From assembly GCA_002690925.1 (NCBI GenBank), contig NZGD01000103.1:105232-169231 (forward strand): 64,000 nucleotides of DNA, read 5' to 3'. Of this stretch, positions 15,001-21,173 are shown piece by piece. Made by a program: the position numbers and the translations under genes. The first letter of the stretch is position 1, and every line of letters begins with the position of its first letter. The DNA is from Rhodopirellula sp. (GTDB lineage: Bacteria; Planctomycetota; Planctomycetia; Pirellulales; Pirellulaceae). A model generated the notes under the pieces. The model saw only the letters and a list, made by a program, of their open reading frames with translations. It ran no database searches and was not told where the DNA came from.

Positions 15001-18000
15001 AGGGCCCCGGTGTTGGTAAAACCTCCCGACGCAGAATATCCCAGTGAGCCTGAGACAGCCCAGACCGAAGCCCCGCCATCGAGTCCATCATCAAATGGGG
15101 TACCAGCCAGTGCCTGAATCGTGATGTCCCCATCAGCACGCAACAACTTGGGCGTCTGACCTGACGCGATCGGACTGGATGTGTCGGTCACCAAAGCTCG
15201 AGTTGTTTGGTTCACAATATTAACTGCCGCTGAACCAGCTATAGCCGCGGCAGAACCATCTCGCTTACCACTTGCGATGGCCGCAGCACCGGAGGCTGCA
15301 CTGAAAATCGTGTCATTACTACTCGAAACCAACACATCCGCATTAGCTGGATCAGTGGTGGATAAGGCTGAAATTGAAATGAACGATGCGGCATCAATTT
15401 GACTTTCCGTCACATCGTCAATCACATTGACCGCTGCATCTCCAGCAAGATTGATGTGAAATTTGTTCTCAACATCTTTCACAACCCCGTCTTCACCAGA
15501 TCTGAAAGACGACTGAGTTCCACCTTCTCCTTCCTTCACCGCTCCTCCAGCAGGATTGCTCGCGAGTCGGAATGTCGGCGTCACCCCTACAACCGAGGTG
15601 TTATAAACTTCGCCGGTGCTATTGGCAGTCACCTCGATACCAGTGACGTGCACTCTCCCCTCATTGCCACCATCGGACGCACTTCCTTGATCAGTGACCT
15701 GAAGTGTGTAACGTTCGAGCCAACCATCAGGAGCAGCACCGATAAATGCCCCCGTACTACGATCCAAGTCAACCACGCCTCCACTCAGGCCAATGCCGAC
15801 AGCATCGCTGGCGACAACACTTCCCGAAACCACAATCTGCTGCGTCTCCCCGTTCGCATCAATCGTGAGATCACCACCAGTTACCGACGCTCCGGCATCT
15901 ACTTGCGCAAGATTCGTGCTCGTCTGAACGGACTCAGCACCACTCACCCCTATTCCCACTCCATCAGATTCGCTGCCTGACTCGGCGAATACGTTCTTTT
16001 TCAGATTTTCGCCGACCGTAACTTTAAGTCCAGCAGAACCCGTCCGAACTAGCGCGCCACTTTCAATCAGTGCAAGTGTTGTGTTGGTCGAATCGACCAA
16101 CATGTCAGACACTCCGAACCCCAGCCCCTTTGCCTTGTTGCCAAACAGTGAGAACGCAGACCCCAAATTGAACGACATGATTCCCTTGATGAAATTAACT
16201 TTCATCATTCCTGCCAAAGCAATGACCGTCATGTCAGTGGTCGCTTCGACGGTTACCTGCTGCGGTAAATCAGAAGCATCATGGCTTTGGTTTATCTTTG
16301 CCCCACTCCGCACAATTGCCTGAGTATTGTTCTCATAAATTGCCGCTGCCAATGAACCGGTAATGGCAACCTTTGCCCTTTTGTCGTAAGCATCCGCTCC
16401 ATCCTTGCTGTAATTGTCTGGCTTGAAGATGACACTATTCGCCCAAGCGTTCAGAAAACTGTCCAACCCGCTTGTAGGCCCGAGCCACTTGGATAGTACC
16501 GTTATATCATTGAAAGGGTTCTTACGACTGGTATTACCACCTGTCGCCGCACCGTCCTTAACCGTGGGGTATTTCAAGCGGGGATATTGAAGATCCGATG
16601 TAATTTCGATCGATCCATCAGCATCGATCACGGCCCCTGGCCCAATTTCAGTTACGACGTTATTGGTGTAACTGCCATAGGCAAGTCCAATAGCCAAACT
16701 ATATTTTTTTCCAGCTCCCGCACTCGCAGAACCCTTTCCTACTGTTTTACTATTCTGCGTCAGGGCTGACGTGATTGAGATATCACCTGTAGTCTCGAGT
16801 CGTCCATTGACCGTGGTGCGCATCGTATGATCCACCAAGGTGACTGCTGCTGCCGCTGCAAAGGCAAACTCCTTGCCAAATCCGGGGCCCTTGAGATCCT
16901 TGTTGACATTCGATCCCCACGCCGTTTTCCATGCTCGTGAGTTCAGGGCCAGTTCTGGCTTACTTAGCAAATCAGAAATATTAGGTTTCCCTCCAAGTCC
17001 GACAGCAGCAATCGCCTGATTCTTCAGCGTCTGCTTACCAGATTCAGGATTTGAGGGACATTGAATGGCCGCACTGGGACTGCAATTGCTAGCCGTGGCA
17101 ACCGTGATGCCTCCGACCTCACTGTTCTGAGCAACAAGCTGCGCCTCTACTCCCGGCTGAAAATCAACCATTGAAAACTCAATCACTCCCGCCAACGCTG
17201 AATCCCAGACTGCAGGCGCCAGGCGAAGTGAATTAGGTCCATCAACAACAGCGAAATACGTTTGACCTGCTGCCAGTCCTCGAATCGGTGGATCGTTGAC
17301 CTGGTATGTGGAAGCAATTTCAAATCCGTGTGAGTCACCAGTGGCTCCCACGTCGATCGTCAGAGCAGTTCCCGCATTCGCATTGACTTTGGTCGCTGCC
17401 AATTGAAAATGATCGGCATCCTGCCAAATCACAAAGTACTCAGCTCCATTCACCAATCCTGGAATCACAGTTCCATTGCCTGCCAAATACTTCAAGGCTT
17501 GCCCAGTGCTGTATCCATGTCCGGATATCCGGATCGTATTCAGGTTTACGTCAACAGTTTGGGTTGCCGTTGGATCAAATGAGATGCTTGGGTCATCACT
17601 CGCCAGCAACTCAACTGTCGGGGTGACTCGAAACAGATGATTACCACTGACCAACGATCCGCGTGATGTCAGATCCACGTAAACCGCATTCAACGCATCA
17701 GCATTGGTCTTCGCCAACTGAATCCGGCCTACGGCGTCAGCCACTTTGATAATGTAGTAGTCCTCTGCATCCTCCAAACCACCAATGGGATCACCGCCAC
17801 TGGTCTGATAGTTCACTTTCTGACCAGTCTGCCAATCGTAGTCCAACGCAAGTGTGTTGGTGTCCAAATCAACTACAGGATTTTGCCGACTGGCGTCAAA
17901 GTCACGAACAATGGTGGTCGATTCGAGAGTATGAAGCGTACCGCTTCCAGATGAGGTAAACGAAATATGTGCGCCCGTCAGCGCGTCACGAGCCGACTGG

Positions 18001-21000
18001 GTCGCAGCTTCGACGGAATCCGCGAGCCGAACCGTGTTTGAATCAATGACAACAATGTAGTAGCTACTTCCATCTGCCAGCCCGCCAACGGGTGAACCAC
18101 CATTCGCCTCGTAAACAACTTGTTGGCCTGTCTCCAGCCGGTGACTGGGAGATATCAACCAGTCATTCTCAGTATCGACACCGTAGCCCGTGAACAAGTG
18201 CGGCGCTACTGGACTCCCCACGCCTCGCGACGACAAATCGATTGCCTGACCCGCGATTGCCGATTCACGCGAATTGGCCAACTGTAATTCATGACTACTC
18301 AGCGCAATCGCATAGAGTTGATTCGCTTCGTCCTGAAGGCCACCGATCGCGCTGTTTGATTGGCCGGGTCCACCACCAATCGAGTAGTGGAGGCGTTGGC
18401 CTGTGACAAAGCGATGTCCCTGTTCAAAGAAAATTGCATCTTGTTGCACATCAACCGTTTCCACGACCACCTGACTAGCCGGGTCAAAAACAAATTCGAC
18501 ATTTGAGTGCTTCAAGACATGATCACCGGGCTCCGCCGCCACTTGCAAAACCACGGCCTTGGACTGCTGTGCATCCTGCATCGTTTTGGCAAGCTGGATG
18601 CGGTCAGCATCCACTTTGATCACAAACCAAGCCTCACCCGATTCGAAAGATACTTCCGTATTGTCATTGTCTGTGTCGATATACGCCAGGCTGGCAGCAG
18701 AAGTACCGACCTCATAACGCAACTCATCACCTGTACTGAGACCATGATTTGGAAAGATCAACAAATCATTCACGAGATCGAGGGTGGTTTGATCAAGTGT
18801 CACCAAAGATGCAACGTCCACTTCTGCCGGCGGAGACTCTGTGTTGAACGAGTGATAACGGGCCGCGACTGCGTTTTCAGCTTGCGTTGGATCAACGTCA
18901 TAAATAAGCCGATCCCCACTCGAAATTCCCGCCGTGTCAATCGAGAGGGTATTGGTCGATACATCGAGAACATCAACAGGATTGAATTCCCTAATACCTG
19001 ACACATAAGCGAACCCCTGACTTTCGCCCACGCCTTGATCAACAAGGTCAATCGCTACCTCGTCCTCTGCATCAGCAGAGGACGAGGCCAGCTTGAAATG
19101 ATTGTTATCAACAGGAATAACGTAGTACCAGGTTTGATCGAATAGACCACCAATTGGTTCTGGTTGAGTGGTTTCATCGGTAGCTGTATCCACCATCGCG
19201 AGATACTGCACCTTTTGGCCGGTACTGAAACCATGCTCGTTGATCATAAACTGATTTTCAGTCACATCACTCGTAGGATCAAATGTCTTGAGATCCAGAA
19301 TCTCGATCGACTGAAGAGATGAGTTCCCACCATACGGCAAGTCCAAATCCAGCTCCATCGCGTGGGCCAATTTCAAGGCGTCTGCCAGGACCTCCACAAT
19401 CCGATACTGCTGCCCGTGCTGTAAACCACTGATCGGCTCCGCAGCACTTGGGTCATTTTCATCGGAACCTTTGACTTCGTAAGTGAGTAAATCACCTCGT
19501 CTCCACCCCAATGAGGAATCGTAAAAGACCGTGTCCTCAGAGACACCAGAAGCAGTCAGTGGCAGAACAGACTCGCCATCAACACTGACTGTCCCATTTG
19601 CCTCAATGACTCCATCCACTGTCGCAGTGACATTGGTAACATCATCCCCGTAGGCGACCGTAAGCCCAGCCAGCCCGTCGTCGAACGCGCGTGTTGATGC
19701 ATTAGGAATATTCTGGGGTGTCCCCACTGCAATGACCGAAACATCACCACCCGACTGAATTGACACCCGCTCATCGATCTGTGTGGTTGCGGTAAGATCT
19801 GTTTTGGCATAGGCCACCGCTCCCATTTTGATGGTCGCTGGGGAGTTCTCTGCGGTTGCACCGTCTATCGCGTTCGACGAATACGGAGCCATGGTCCGCA
19901 CATTGACCTTTGCTTTGGCAACACCATTGGATGTGATCAGAATATCGCCTCCCGCCAGAAGCTGGGTATCCCGGCTGGCGGATGGTTTCAAGTGCGTGAT
20001 CGAGGAACCTGTGGCACTACCATAACCGAACGCCAACTCGACACCACCGGCATTTCCATAAGGCTTGGTTTGAATGACTTCCAGCTCAGAGTCTGAAGAC
20101 GCATGGCTTTCAATCTGGATCGTATCTTGGGCATTGAGAACGGCCCCTTCCACCGTAACCGTCGCACTGGCGTCACGTTGAAACACGGAAATAGTCGGCC
20201 ACTGCGCAACAGATCGCACACCAGTTGACATATAACTTGAACCCACCGCTGAGCCGAGTCCCGCATCAAGCACAGCTCCAGTCAACATCGTGCCACCGAG
20301 CTTGTACTTCCCATCATAGAAACCGATGGAGTCGTTTGCGGTCGCGCTTACGGTGATCGACTCTCCCACCACCGTAGAATCGCGAATCGTAATGTCGACT
20401 TCATTCGTATCGACACCGATCACCTGCCTACCGAATTTCCGGTCCTGTTTATCCCCAGTGATATTGACAGCACCACCTTGAATCGAAGCTCCGTCGATCC
20501 AGATCGACAGTTCGTCCGATCCTGCATCTGTAACATTACTTGTGTCGGAGGTTTTCAGGGTGATATCACCGGCCTGCATTGTGCTGCCAGCTTCCACCTG
20601 CGAGAGCAAATGTCCAAAAATGGAAATGGACTCGCTAGCAGAAAAACTGATCTCGCCCGAAGACGCCGTTGAGACTGCGTTGGGATCCAAACTGCCATCG
20701 GCGACAGCACGAGTTGAAATGACTGCATCATTTAAAACTTTGATCGCACCCACCGACTGAACATTGAGATCGTGACCGTCTGTTCGCAAACTACTGAATT
20801 CAATGGTCGACTGATCTCTTGTGCTCTGGAAAATAAGGTCACGATCAAGATCAGTCAAAAGGATCGATTGAACACCCGCCTGTTCATCATCAAAGTCGAC
20901 CTGCCTGTTACCAACACCGTCAACACGAAAACTGAGCTGTTTTTGACCTTCGGAATTACTAAATTCCTCAACCGTAACCGTCTCTAATTCATCAAAGCTG

Positions 21001-21173
21001 ATTGTGTAACTATCTGGTGATGTTGTGAGTGCCACCCCCGCCAACAAGTGTCGAGGCTCCAAGCACTCCGATGCCACCAGATCACGCCGACGCTTAGCAC
21101 GGCTTTGCCTTCTCTGACTCTTGCACGCAGATTTCAAGCCTGCTCGCCAATTCTTAACTCGGAGTGGATTCAT
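21..21173 (-). CDS. Giant mosaic secreted/surface protein (7050 aa) with LEPR-type N-terminal motif, lectin-like, LamG, PKD, RTX and dockerin modules
   Basis: A single uninterrupted frame of 7050 codons. Residues 38-46 read LEPRHLLAG, the motif that marks many very large exported planctomycete proteins; it follows a very basic N-terminus. Residues about 550-1330 hold a run of roughly 100-residue repeats, with further copies near 3090-3200 and 3660. The stretch 1350-3000 is rich in G, S, A and V and resembles beta-helical adhesins. C-type-lectin-like units (FAEA, NWxxGEPNN, WxxGxWND patterns) lie near 3340-3600, 4240-4390, 4840-5110, 5260-5500 and 5940-6090. Two LamG-like domains starting P-A-G-Y-W lie near 4530-4750 and 5490-5900. 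A PKD-like domain (VDWGDGT) is near 6480-6570, GGxGxD-type repeats at 6660-6750, and two dockerin-like EF loops (DVNGDQ, DVNSDQ) at 6850-6950. It is probably an adhesin or sugar-binding surface protein; the function is inferred. It stands alone on its strand. Confidence 0.93.
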   Translation of the reverse strand: MNPLRVKNWRAGLKSACKSQRRQSRAKRRRDLVASECLEPRHLLAGVALTTSPDSYTISFDELETVTVEEFSNSEGQKQLSFRVDGVGNRQVDFDDEQAGVQSILLTDLDRDLIFQSTRDQSTIEFSSLRTDGHDLNVQSVGAIKVLNDAVISTRAVADGSLDPNAVSTASSGEISFSASESISIFGHLLSQVEAGSTMQAGDITLKTSDTSNVTDAGSDELSIWIDGASIQGGAVNITGDKQDRKFGRQVIGVDTNEVDITIRDSTVVGESITVSATANDSIGFYDGKYKLGGTMLTGAVLDAGLGSAVGSSYMSTGVRSVAQWPTISVFQRDASATVTVEGAVLNAQDTIQIESHASSDSELEVIQTKPYGNAGGVELAFGYGSATGSSITHLKPSASRDTQLLAGGDILITSNGVAKAKVNVRTMAPYSSNAIDGATAENSPATIKMGAVAYAKTDLTATTQIDERVSIQSGGDVSVIAVGTPQNIPNASTRAFDDGLAGLTVAYGDDVTNVTATVDGVIEANGTVSVDGESVLPLTASGVSEDTVFYDSSLGWRRGDLLTYEVKGSDENDPSAAEPISGLQHGQQYRIVEVLADALKLAHAMELDLDLPYGGNSSLQSIEILDLKTFDPTSDVTENQFMINEHGFSTGQKVQYLAMVDTATDETTQPEPIGGLFDQTWYYVIPVDNNHFKLASSSADAEDEVAIDLVDQGVGESQGFAYVSGIREFNPVDVLDVSTNTLSIDTAGISSGDRLIYDVDPTQAENAVAARYHSFNTESPPAEVDVASLVTLDQTTLDLVNDLLIFPNHGLSTGDELRYEVGTSAASLAYIDTDNDNTEVSFESGEAWFVIKVDADRIQLAKTMQDAQQSKAVVLQVAAEPGDHVLKHSNVEFVFDPASQVVVETVDVQQDAIFFEQGHRFVTGQRLHYSIGGGPGQSNSAIGGLQDEANQLYAIALSSHELQLANSRESAIAGQAIDLSSRGVGSPVAPHLFTGYGVDTENDWLISPSHRLETGQQVVYEANGGSPVGGLADGSSYYIVVIDSNTVRLADSVEAATQSARDALTGAHISFTSSGSGTLHTLESTTIVRDFDASRQNPVVDLDTNTLALDYDWQTGQKVNYQTSGGDPIGGLEDAEDYYIIKVADAVGRIQLAKTNADALNAVYVDLTSRGSLVSGNHLFRVTPTVELLASDDPSISFDPTATQTVDVNLNTIRISGHGYSTGQALKYLAGNGTVIPGLVNGAEYFVIWQDADHFQLAATKVNANAGTALTIDVGATGDSHGFEIASTYQVNDPPIRGLAAGQTYFAVVDGPNSLRLAPAVWDSALAGVIEFSMVDFQPGVEAQLVAQNSEVGGITVATASNCSPSAAIQCPSNPESGKQTLKNQAIAAVGLGGKPNISDLLSKPELALNSRAWKTAWGSNVNKDLKGPGFGKEFAFAAAAAVTLVDHTMRTTVNGRLETTGDISITSALTQNSKTVGKGSASAGAGKKYSLAIGLAYGSYTNNVVTEIGPGAVIDADGSIEITSDLQYPRLKYPTVKDGAATGGNTSRKNPFNDITVLSKWLGPTSGLDSFLNAWANSVIFKPDNYSKDGADAYDKRAKVAITGSLAAAIYENNTQAIVRSGAKINQSHDASDLPQQVTVEATTDMTVIALAGMMKVNFIKGIMSFNLGSAFSLFGNKAKGLGFGVSDMLVDSTNTTLALIESGALVRTGSAGLKVTVGENLKKNVFAESGSESDGVGIGVSGAESVQTSTNLAQVDAGASVTGGDLTIDANGETQQIVVSGSVVASDAVGIGLSGGVVDLDRSTGAFIGAAPDGWLERYTLQVTDQGSASDGGNEGRVHVTGIEVTANSTGEVYNTSVVGVTPTFRLASNPAGGAVKEGEGGTQSSFRSGEDGVVKDVENKFHINLAGDAAVNVIDDVTESQIDAASFISISALSTTDPANADVLVSSSNDTIFSAASGAAAIASGKRDGSAAAIAGSAAVNIVNQTTRALVTDTSSPIASGQTPKLLRADGDITIQALAGTPFDDGLDGGASVWAVSGSLGYSASGGFTNTGALSASWNQLIGTTLAQADGIDLRSGVSGQANTGSLTIKAVSYHKITGDGGGFAIAREKRSEEGSGAEAMGFGGSYAYNELDYAVTALLSNEVQVQANTLTVSALDNSEITNMTIAGGVEEGASEVALAISAAGSTNQITRKINAKIDRVHEQSGHPFIQGVIELEGDLLVQATDAAEITAVSGGIAFSLDTKLEGAFSGNAGVSWSTNEITEESQVIASIAGVRIADSGGFVTVEATESGSIESWSIQLGVLGSLGEGATVNVAGAIAWNRIYGTVAADLRSATVEHAAGLTISADSTRTIHSETIDATLSLSLAVANVGVGINVTTNEIGTHLSSTVSDSAISVSGGVNVSATSGIAIDAVSANASLQAAVSADGASVGINYLGIWSTNILRQQVTALIHSSTISESSFVDVIATDGRDNSGEQQGISAKGVGVQVVFTVSDGAAVDVGALTQFSSNDIANSVTASITDSASVNSDGVISVDAEKLTSVESQLYTIAVGFAGSGGVTIDVSAATTVLRNSISDSADGGASRTHAVVDNSHLDAGSVQLRASSTPLIYAKIWDIDIQAAVSGGFGLAAVYGEAKVITDLADDVQAGLVNQSQVNAENNAVSVQAIMDLPAVDAMPEDAPISNVYVDTHSVGVTASISADLVSAAATVLRSKIETNSTSRIIANISESQVTAKEGITVKSDDRTTIFGTLRDTAIAASVVAVAATAPTANQSIKNEVEASIVSSGSQAKTIQTLGSMTSDPLLGDIQVVANATPHLNTEATIWSGTLGIGSASSDSHTSSTLEGTLAAFIDGGNGPELLKVDAIKGNIEVSAIYDGTGETVVHSGAVGLDLVSVDTARPTSTNSPYVSAIVTGKADLAADKYFNLIADAGGHARGESRQTTVSLGFAGGGLTLNTYAKPAVTVAVGDQSTDDELQTSDWRSSLGTKVTGREGVLFSAQSTIDASSEATMNGGSLTVTILAPSSHAEVSPDINVEVGPASMVRSPRGVIEIEAFGGVDQGPRPTEFDANSGIDPEFDTIEFEDLHRLETGDLVRYQNTSPNGGVIAGLEDQREYHVIWFTDKKVQLGEQIDSSLNNVILDQDRLDFGRSASFKGPFSLDQWNPNDWDVITYQQIGDEPIGGLSNGMQYWVNRVDDDQVMLFNYTPGDSPIAPKALSGANVVDSSQLHLPNHGFEDGQAVTYRSQDPVVLSAGVVNVQVASADPPVEDNPDAVDLNPENADSLSHTIYLAEDVERFSDGDVVEYWADAANQQWYWTEGPQPQSAEDDDSDTSSSDLHSLTGSQFWSGDSDGTAISDAYANWDSNQPDNSGGDEHFAVMRHDGTWEDMSGDSAIHAYVIEYPQFILHDESRNWHDARSLAREVGGWLPSISDDGELQRAMTAAAGNTVWLAGSDDKDEDTWIWDGGGDDPNHHVQFWQGGKNGYATGNFEIPWSSDEPNDGSGATAVRNKETVLEMYGSGAWNDDDDGHNNKNRVLVEMPKYAVRSFDSGKTFAEARDDAREQGGWIATIGSDADNETAKQLLQRSGKTSAWIGASDSQIIKGLENHGRYELKISTSPDHRNSVQLYEWTSADGRGDLISIDATGLPSSVNHYLVPVKELPIEGLSSGVTYYVTDSSSDYFSLMKTAEDSEQNRILSNLSGSDATDPQFHVGEGSFIGTMGIDLTDTGEGSHNLRFDIQSKSTGPQTLPLIKLGHRTNPDGTGTASSHVHSAGGSLVAQSIRPQSVTTNEPDVVINLAAGSRLHAAEDIDMTALSAGNGKAKAEAYGGALLAGGSGATVTSVVDHAAHINLHGNLTANGSVTVESKISDQVQTHADAKSYGAIDANALSNATIRESFDSWIDIANGARILAGEKIEINAYSDLVDQMTATTHSGAMFGSSKANQTEGSGIQIKPSGDNLNRTGIAVNDSDLVAGHAVVLHAKMLGVNTSPAHPTDEIVQAFGGGMQNANQATADINVEDTVVVELLDDARITSRDVEILALHENVDLYTKAHTRRGRAASRADANIAYDGMSSVTSTSGATIHADTLMVEARQDIVNGDFVTEAVTDRGSSNQSSSKSLNADREINWNATVLGRGKAELDVDASGFVKTADGIVLNGGAVQEGGRYTAGQSIVVDEVNYDFTEQLSQFYVNDLDAIDGDAKVTGDALFYAQVHADMKNHAPNELELPDIDLANFNIDNSLTEKTFWSGAANGTAVDGHYSNWAAGEPNNYNGSENHVELYSTGVWNDISGDVERGYVLETDRGFELIAGPFTFAEAVQDATSRNGQVASITTAAENNEIWNLSGGGVWINATDEGHEGDWRRPERASVVLVDAPLDELEIRRYPDSDDLVHGRLIVANLGQQENGSTSDSFPIKLNGNIHNPGGLVEIRNLSGDIQARVPGERTVIDAHELIVDAPLGAIHSDSTTNRILARLHQAGQTVPSMSALAQNELVLDIQAQPDDAGRVRGVDRLEGNTVDVGLMAWGESIRQQGPAGYWKLDELPGQSAIEGLGTGMQGSSYGVTAGQSGAIQSQPENKSVRFSGGSSADRIVIDDDARLYGGTTQTVTGWLKVNSFDKPWQSVYWKGDTPDCTPGCANRENTLWLNQNQSLYFTAAPEGSTGEIAHFVTSTIQPGTWYHFASVLDADTDLMKVYINGEEKLSESFPAGAIQNTDGDWHLGNTPAGGTSLNGWLDEFAIFNHVLTSHEIKQQYLVGIASTAEEVDSHYVINGFSGGKHLESRHREIRSQGDLTLRGLGVDGVAAGTDGARVNIEASVEIGDLQDGVLNVTTNGDIWLSEGVDRQIVRYEGAYTFAEAFAEASVNGRRLMTIHDSDEQRLAEVAVDGKSAWFGATDVQQSDQWNWIDGRLIDTTFWVGNNHHGVSVDGRYENWATETGVASEPTLRIAPNNAFRNENYLIMQVDGTWEDVDDVHALPYVLETPYKHELIEGGFSFAEAWLDAYERGGWIATLDTAEEQNRVMSLAAGETIWLGASDAEVESVWKWIEPAFREKQFWEGNSTGQSVNDAFVNWNTPTGEPNNYGGHEHFGEFEASGGWNDLSKESTRGYLASSEITKLNSQSMRVGNITSLLGDVYLDAPVKLEVAGKIATGPESKFVWNGDGQILHANPDNNSPTIVTEEIYLASIGGLGQQNQALTTTTNMIRGDFPVGAINIENTVDLSLADLIVHDESLLVISEGTITVDGPLRVEGGGNLSLVANGESTVYEYVPNSMTYPEAVEDARHRNGVLATVQTSSEQAQVRDAAGGNTVWFGASDEAAEGDWVWNTLHDGAESFWAAPAHFWTGTATGEVAPGAYANWNTGEPNNYGSGENHAEMIGSGKWNDLHKDNARRYVLEKIDGTLELVNNVYTYENAALNAASRGGRIASIRSQADQDRVASLAQGNSIWINATDENHEGQWYHSSPSEAVDGSFSYWANGQPDDYLDAEDAGQMLPDGRWNDQRGWDWEKTILDQSPAGYWRLNEQSGTTAYAQKSAHLDSGLNGVLEPDDHASGASLLNAGEGVILTAVGSSSQGRSVVSYSSSIKSTGTSGFGINGRNSWISISQLALRADFDSPVNGVKIDFIADDSSDYGILQAYDVNNTLLAEYTTANLSTFAYETMEVNRVQGDIAYILASGLNGQTGGLDNLRYETDPVGTNGAYLGVNLGHAGAMTSVSAKENKSISLVGASPASHVKIHDDVSLYGDMAQSVSGWFKVDSFDKDWQAIYFKGDQGGGATDYSNGGLNRENVLWVNNTGYLHFNISLTGGVQQEALNTPANTVQAGRWYHFATSFDASTAQARIYLDGKLVSEASTSSGTPLRDTDGDWLFGNSPSGQSKFNGAIDDFAIFNHALSAEQIHRQYHAGQSQRLPYVLEYDASLIVRAPVRTTGGDGNINLVGSGSVRIENELQYVDGDVNYTEARQDALDQGGWLAVLHNDTIAEDARQVIDSNSALVGGFDEGDDGNWRWRDSPVVSEEITFWERNQTRNGLVQNWQTGEPNGGTSENIVEVESSGKWNDLSTTAVRSGYLLQLPSVHSQGLGQVVINSGTYYRDEVLTPGTNQSDIWMEDGASVTSESGNLILLSAHDVWLSNLATEPNSEGIGGDVLVVADYDGVTGDRPDNNGVIRDNLSGDLLNIKADGTILSAEGGKNQSSDGIGSREMPLQTKISSLAATTDWGDISIQNRGEMTIDKVDIRLDGLLSEVLDWRDVVPVTQIPVRMSELFNPVDEGLVESAPGHFLMGGVAILDFTSNEQGKHSIDINSDGGLTVAAGVPVINLEAGGVILSALKDRSTASAGGGQLTIRERLFSRGGVTTIQLFEGYEDDPTVVEIPTSTCQLYHSFSTADGVIVEGDSVEVSLSTCNATDGLQAPAGEGENAAGLPVRYFFSTDRQMRNSATYQDGTLQPASSDLLFQSNGRQAVYARVLHADGEFTDYTTFINVENSAPASLWLDSASGTHTHHELTTLTGSFVDAGFNDTHTVLVDWGDGTTESYEVTGDQSGIREFAFNHQYYGSGVYDLYVRISDDAGGFVEEYRTHSLVGIGFRNGALHVIGTTHDDYISIDNKHGSFVVYASFPVNLSYGPMRSGAILASQFRYDIRTRLVDSFVVDLGDGSDRLTSSRDVSIPVTAYGGADNDTLIVSGGPAILFGEDGNDYLQGGPSQDWLDGGDHNDILSSLGGDDYLIGGNGLDELDGGAGDDSADHGDGQDRFVGGLQTKRDMLIVNVSDASLDLARDFSDDLSSFEGIDLRNGFGTTIHVTPKAVSEAKPDHNLVFLRVSDYESVELDPAWNLVNASFLDGVYARTFEAGEAKLQIAGPIDSTNPINPLDVNGDQQQTAVDALQIINEIARANLGPAEGEGEHFDAVVSQQWHSPAFLDVNSDQQVTLLDALHVLNGLRVLALEAEGEAANPVQIQEKLKQSYHNTDLQSGSLISSSIDHETKRDRDRDDEELANVPDLDEFSPKPENIVSESNMLSKSAIDSDRAGDLWQSEVEEFFTDYAASDSRLVVDLFGDRE
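330..615 (-). other. Dockerin-like pair of Ca-binding loops at the C-terminus of the giant protein
   Basis: The encoded protein reads DVNGDQQQTAVDALQIIN and, after a spacer, DVNSDQQVTLLDALHVLN. These are two F-hand-like calcium loops each followed by a helix, the hallmark of type I dockerins. Planctomycete giant proteins often end this way. No cohesin is visible in the window, so the partner is unknown. Confidence 0.75.
931..1190 (-). repeat. RTX/haemolysin-type glycine-aspartate repeats within the giant protein
   Basis: The translation shows successive nonapeptide-like units (GGADNDTL, GEDGNDYLQGG, GGDDYLIGG, GGAGDD). These match the GGxGxDxUx pattern that folds into a calcium-bound beta-roll and is common in secreted proteins. 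The block lies between the PKD-like domain and the dockerin pair. Confidence 0.75.
17190..19520 (-). repeat. Cluster of about eight uncharacterised ~100-residue protein repeats in the giant protein
   Basis: Each unit carries a first motif like HG-[FLY]-xTGQxVxY, then GGLxxGxxYYVI, then a D-x-x-x-[IFV]-[QRK]-LA motif, and ends near an Ala-rich helix plus a short strand. Copies are seen for example at HGFSTGQKVQY, HGLSTGDELRY, HRLETGQQVVY and HGYSTGQALKY. More diverged copies lie near 11.56-11.92 kb and 10.1 kb. I do not recognise the module as a named domain. Confidence 0.7.
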
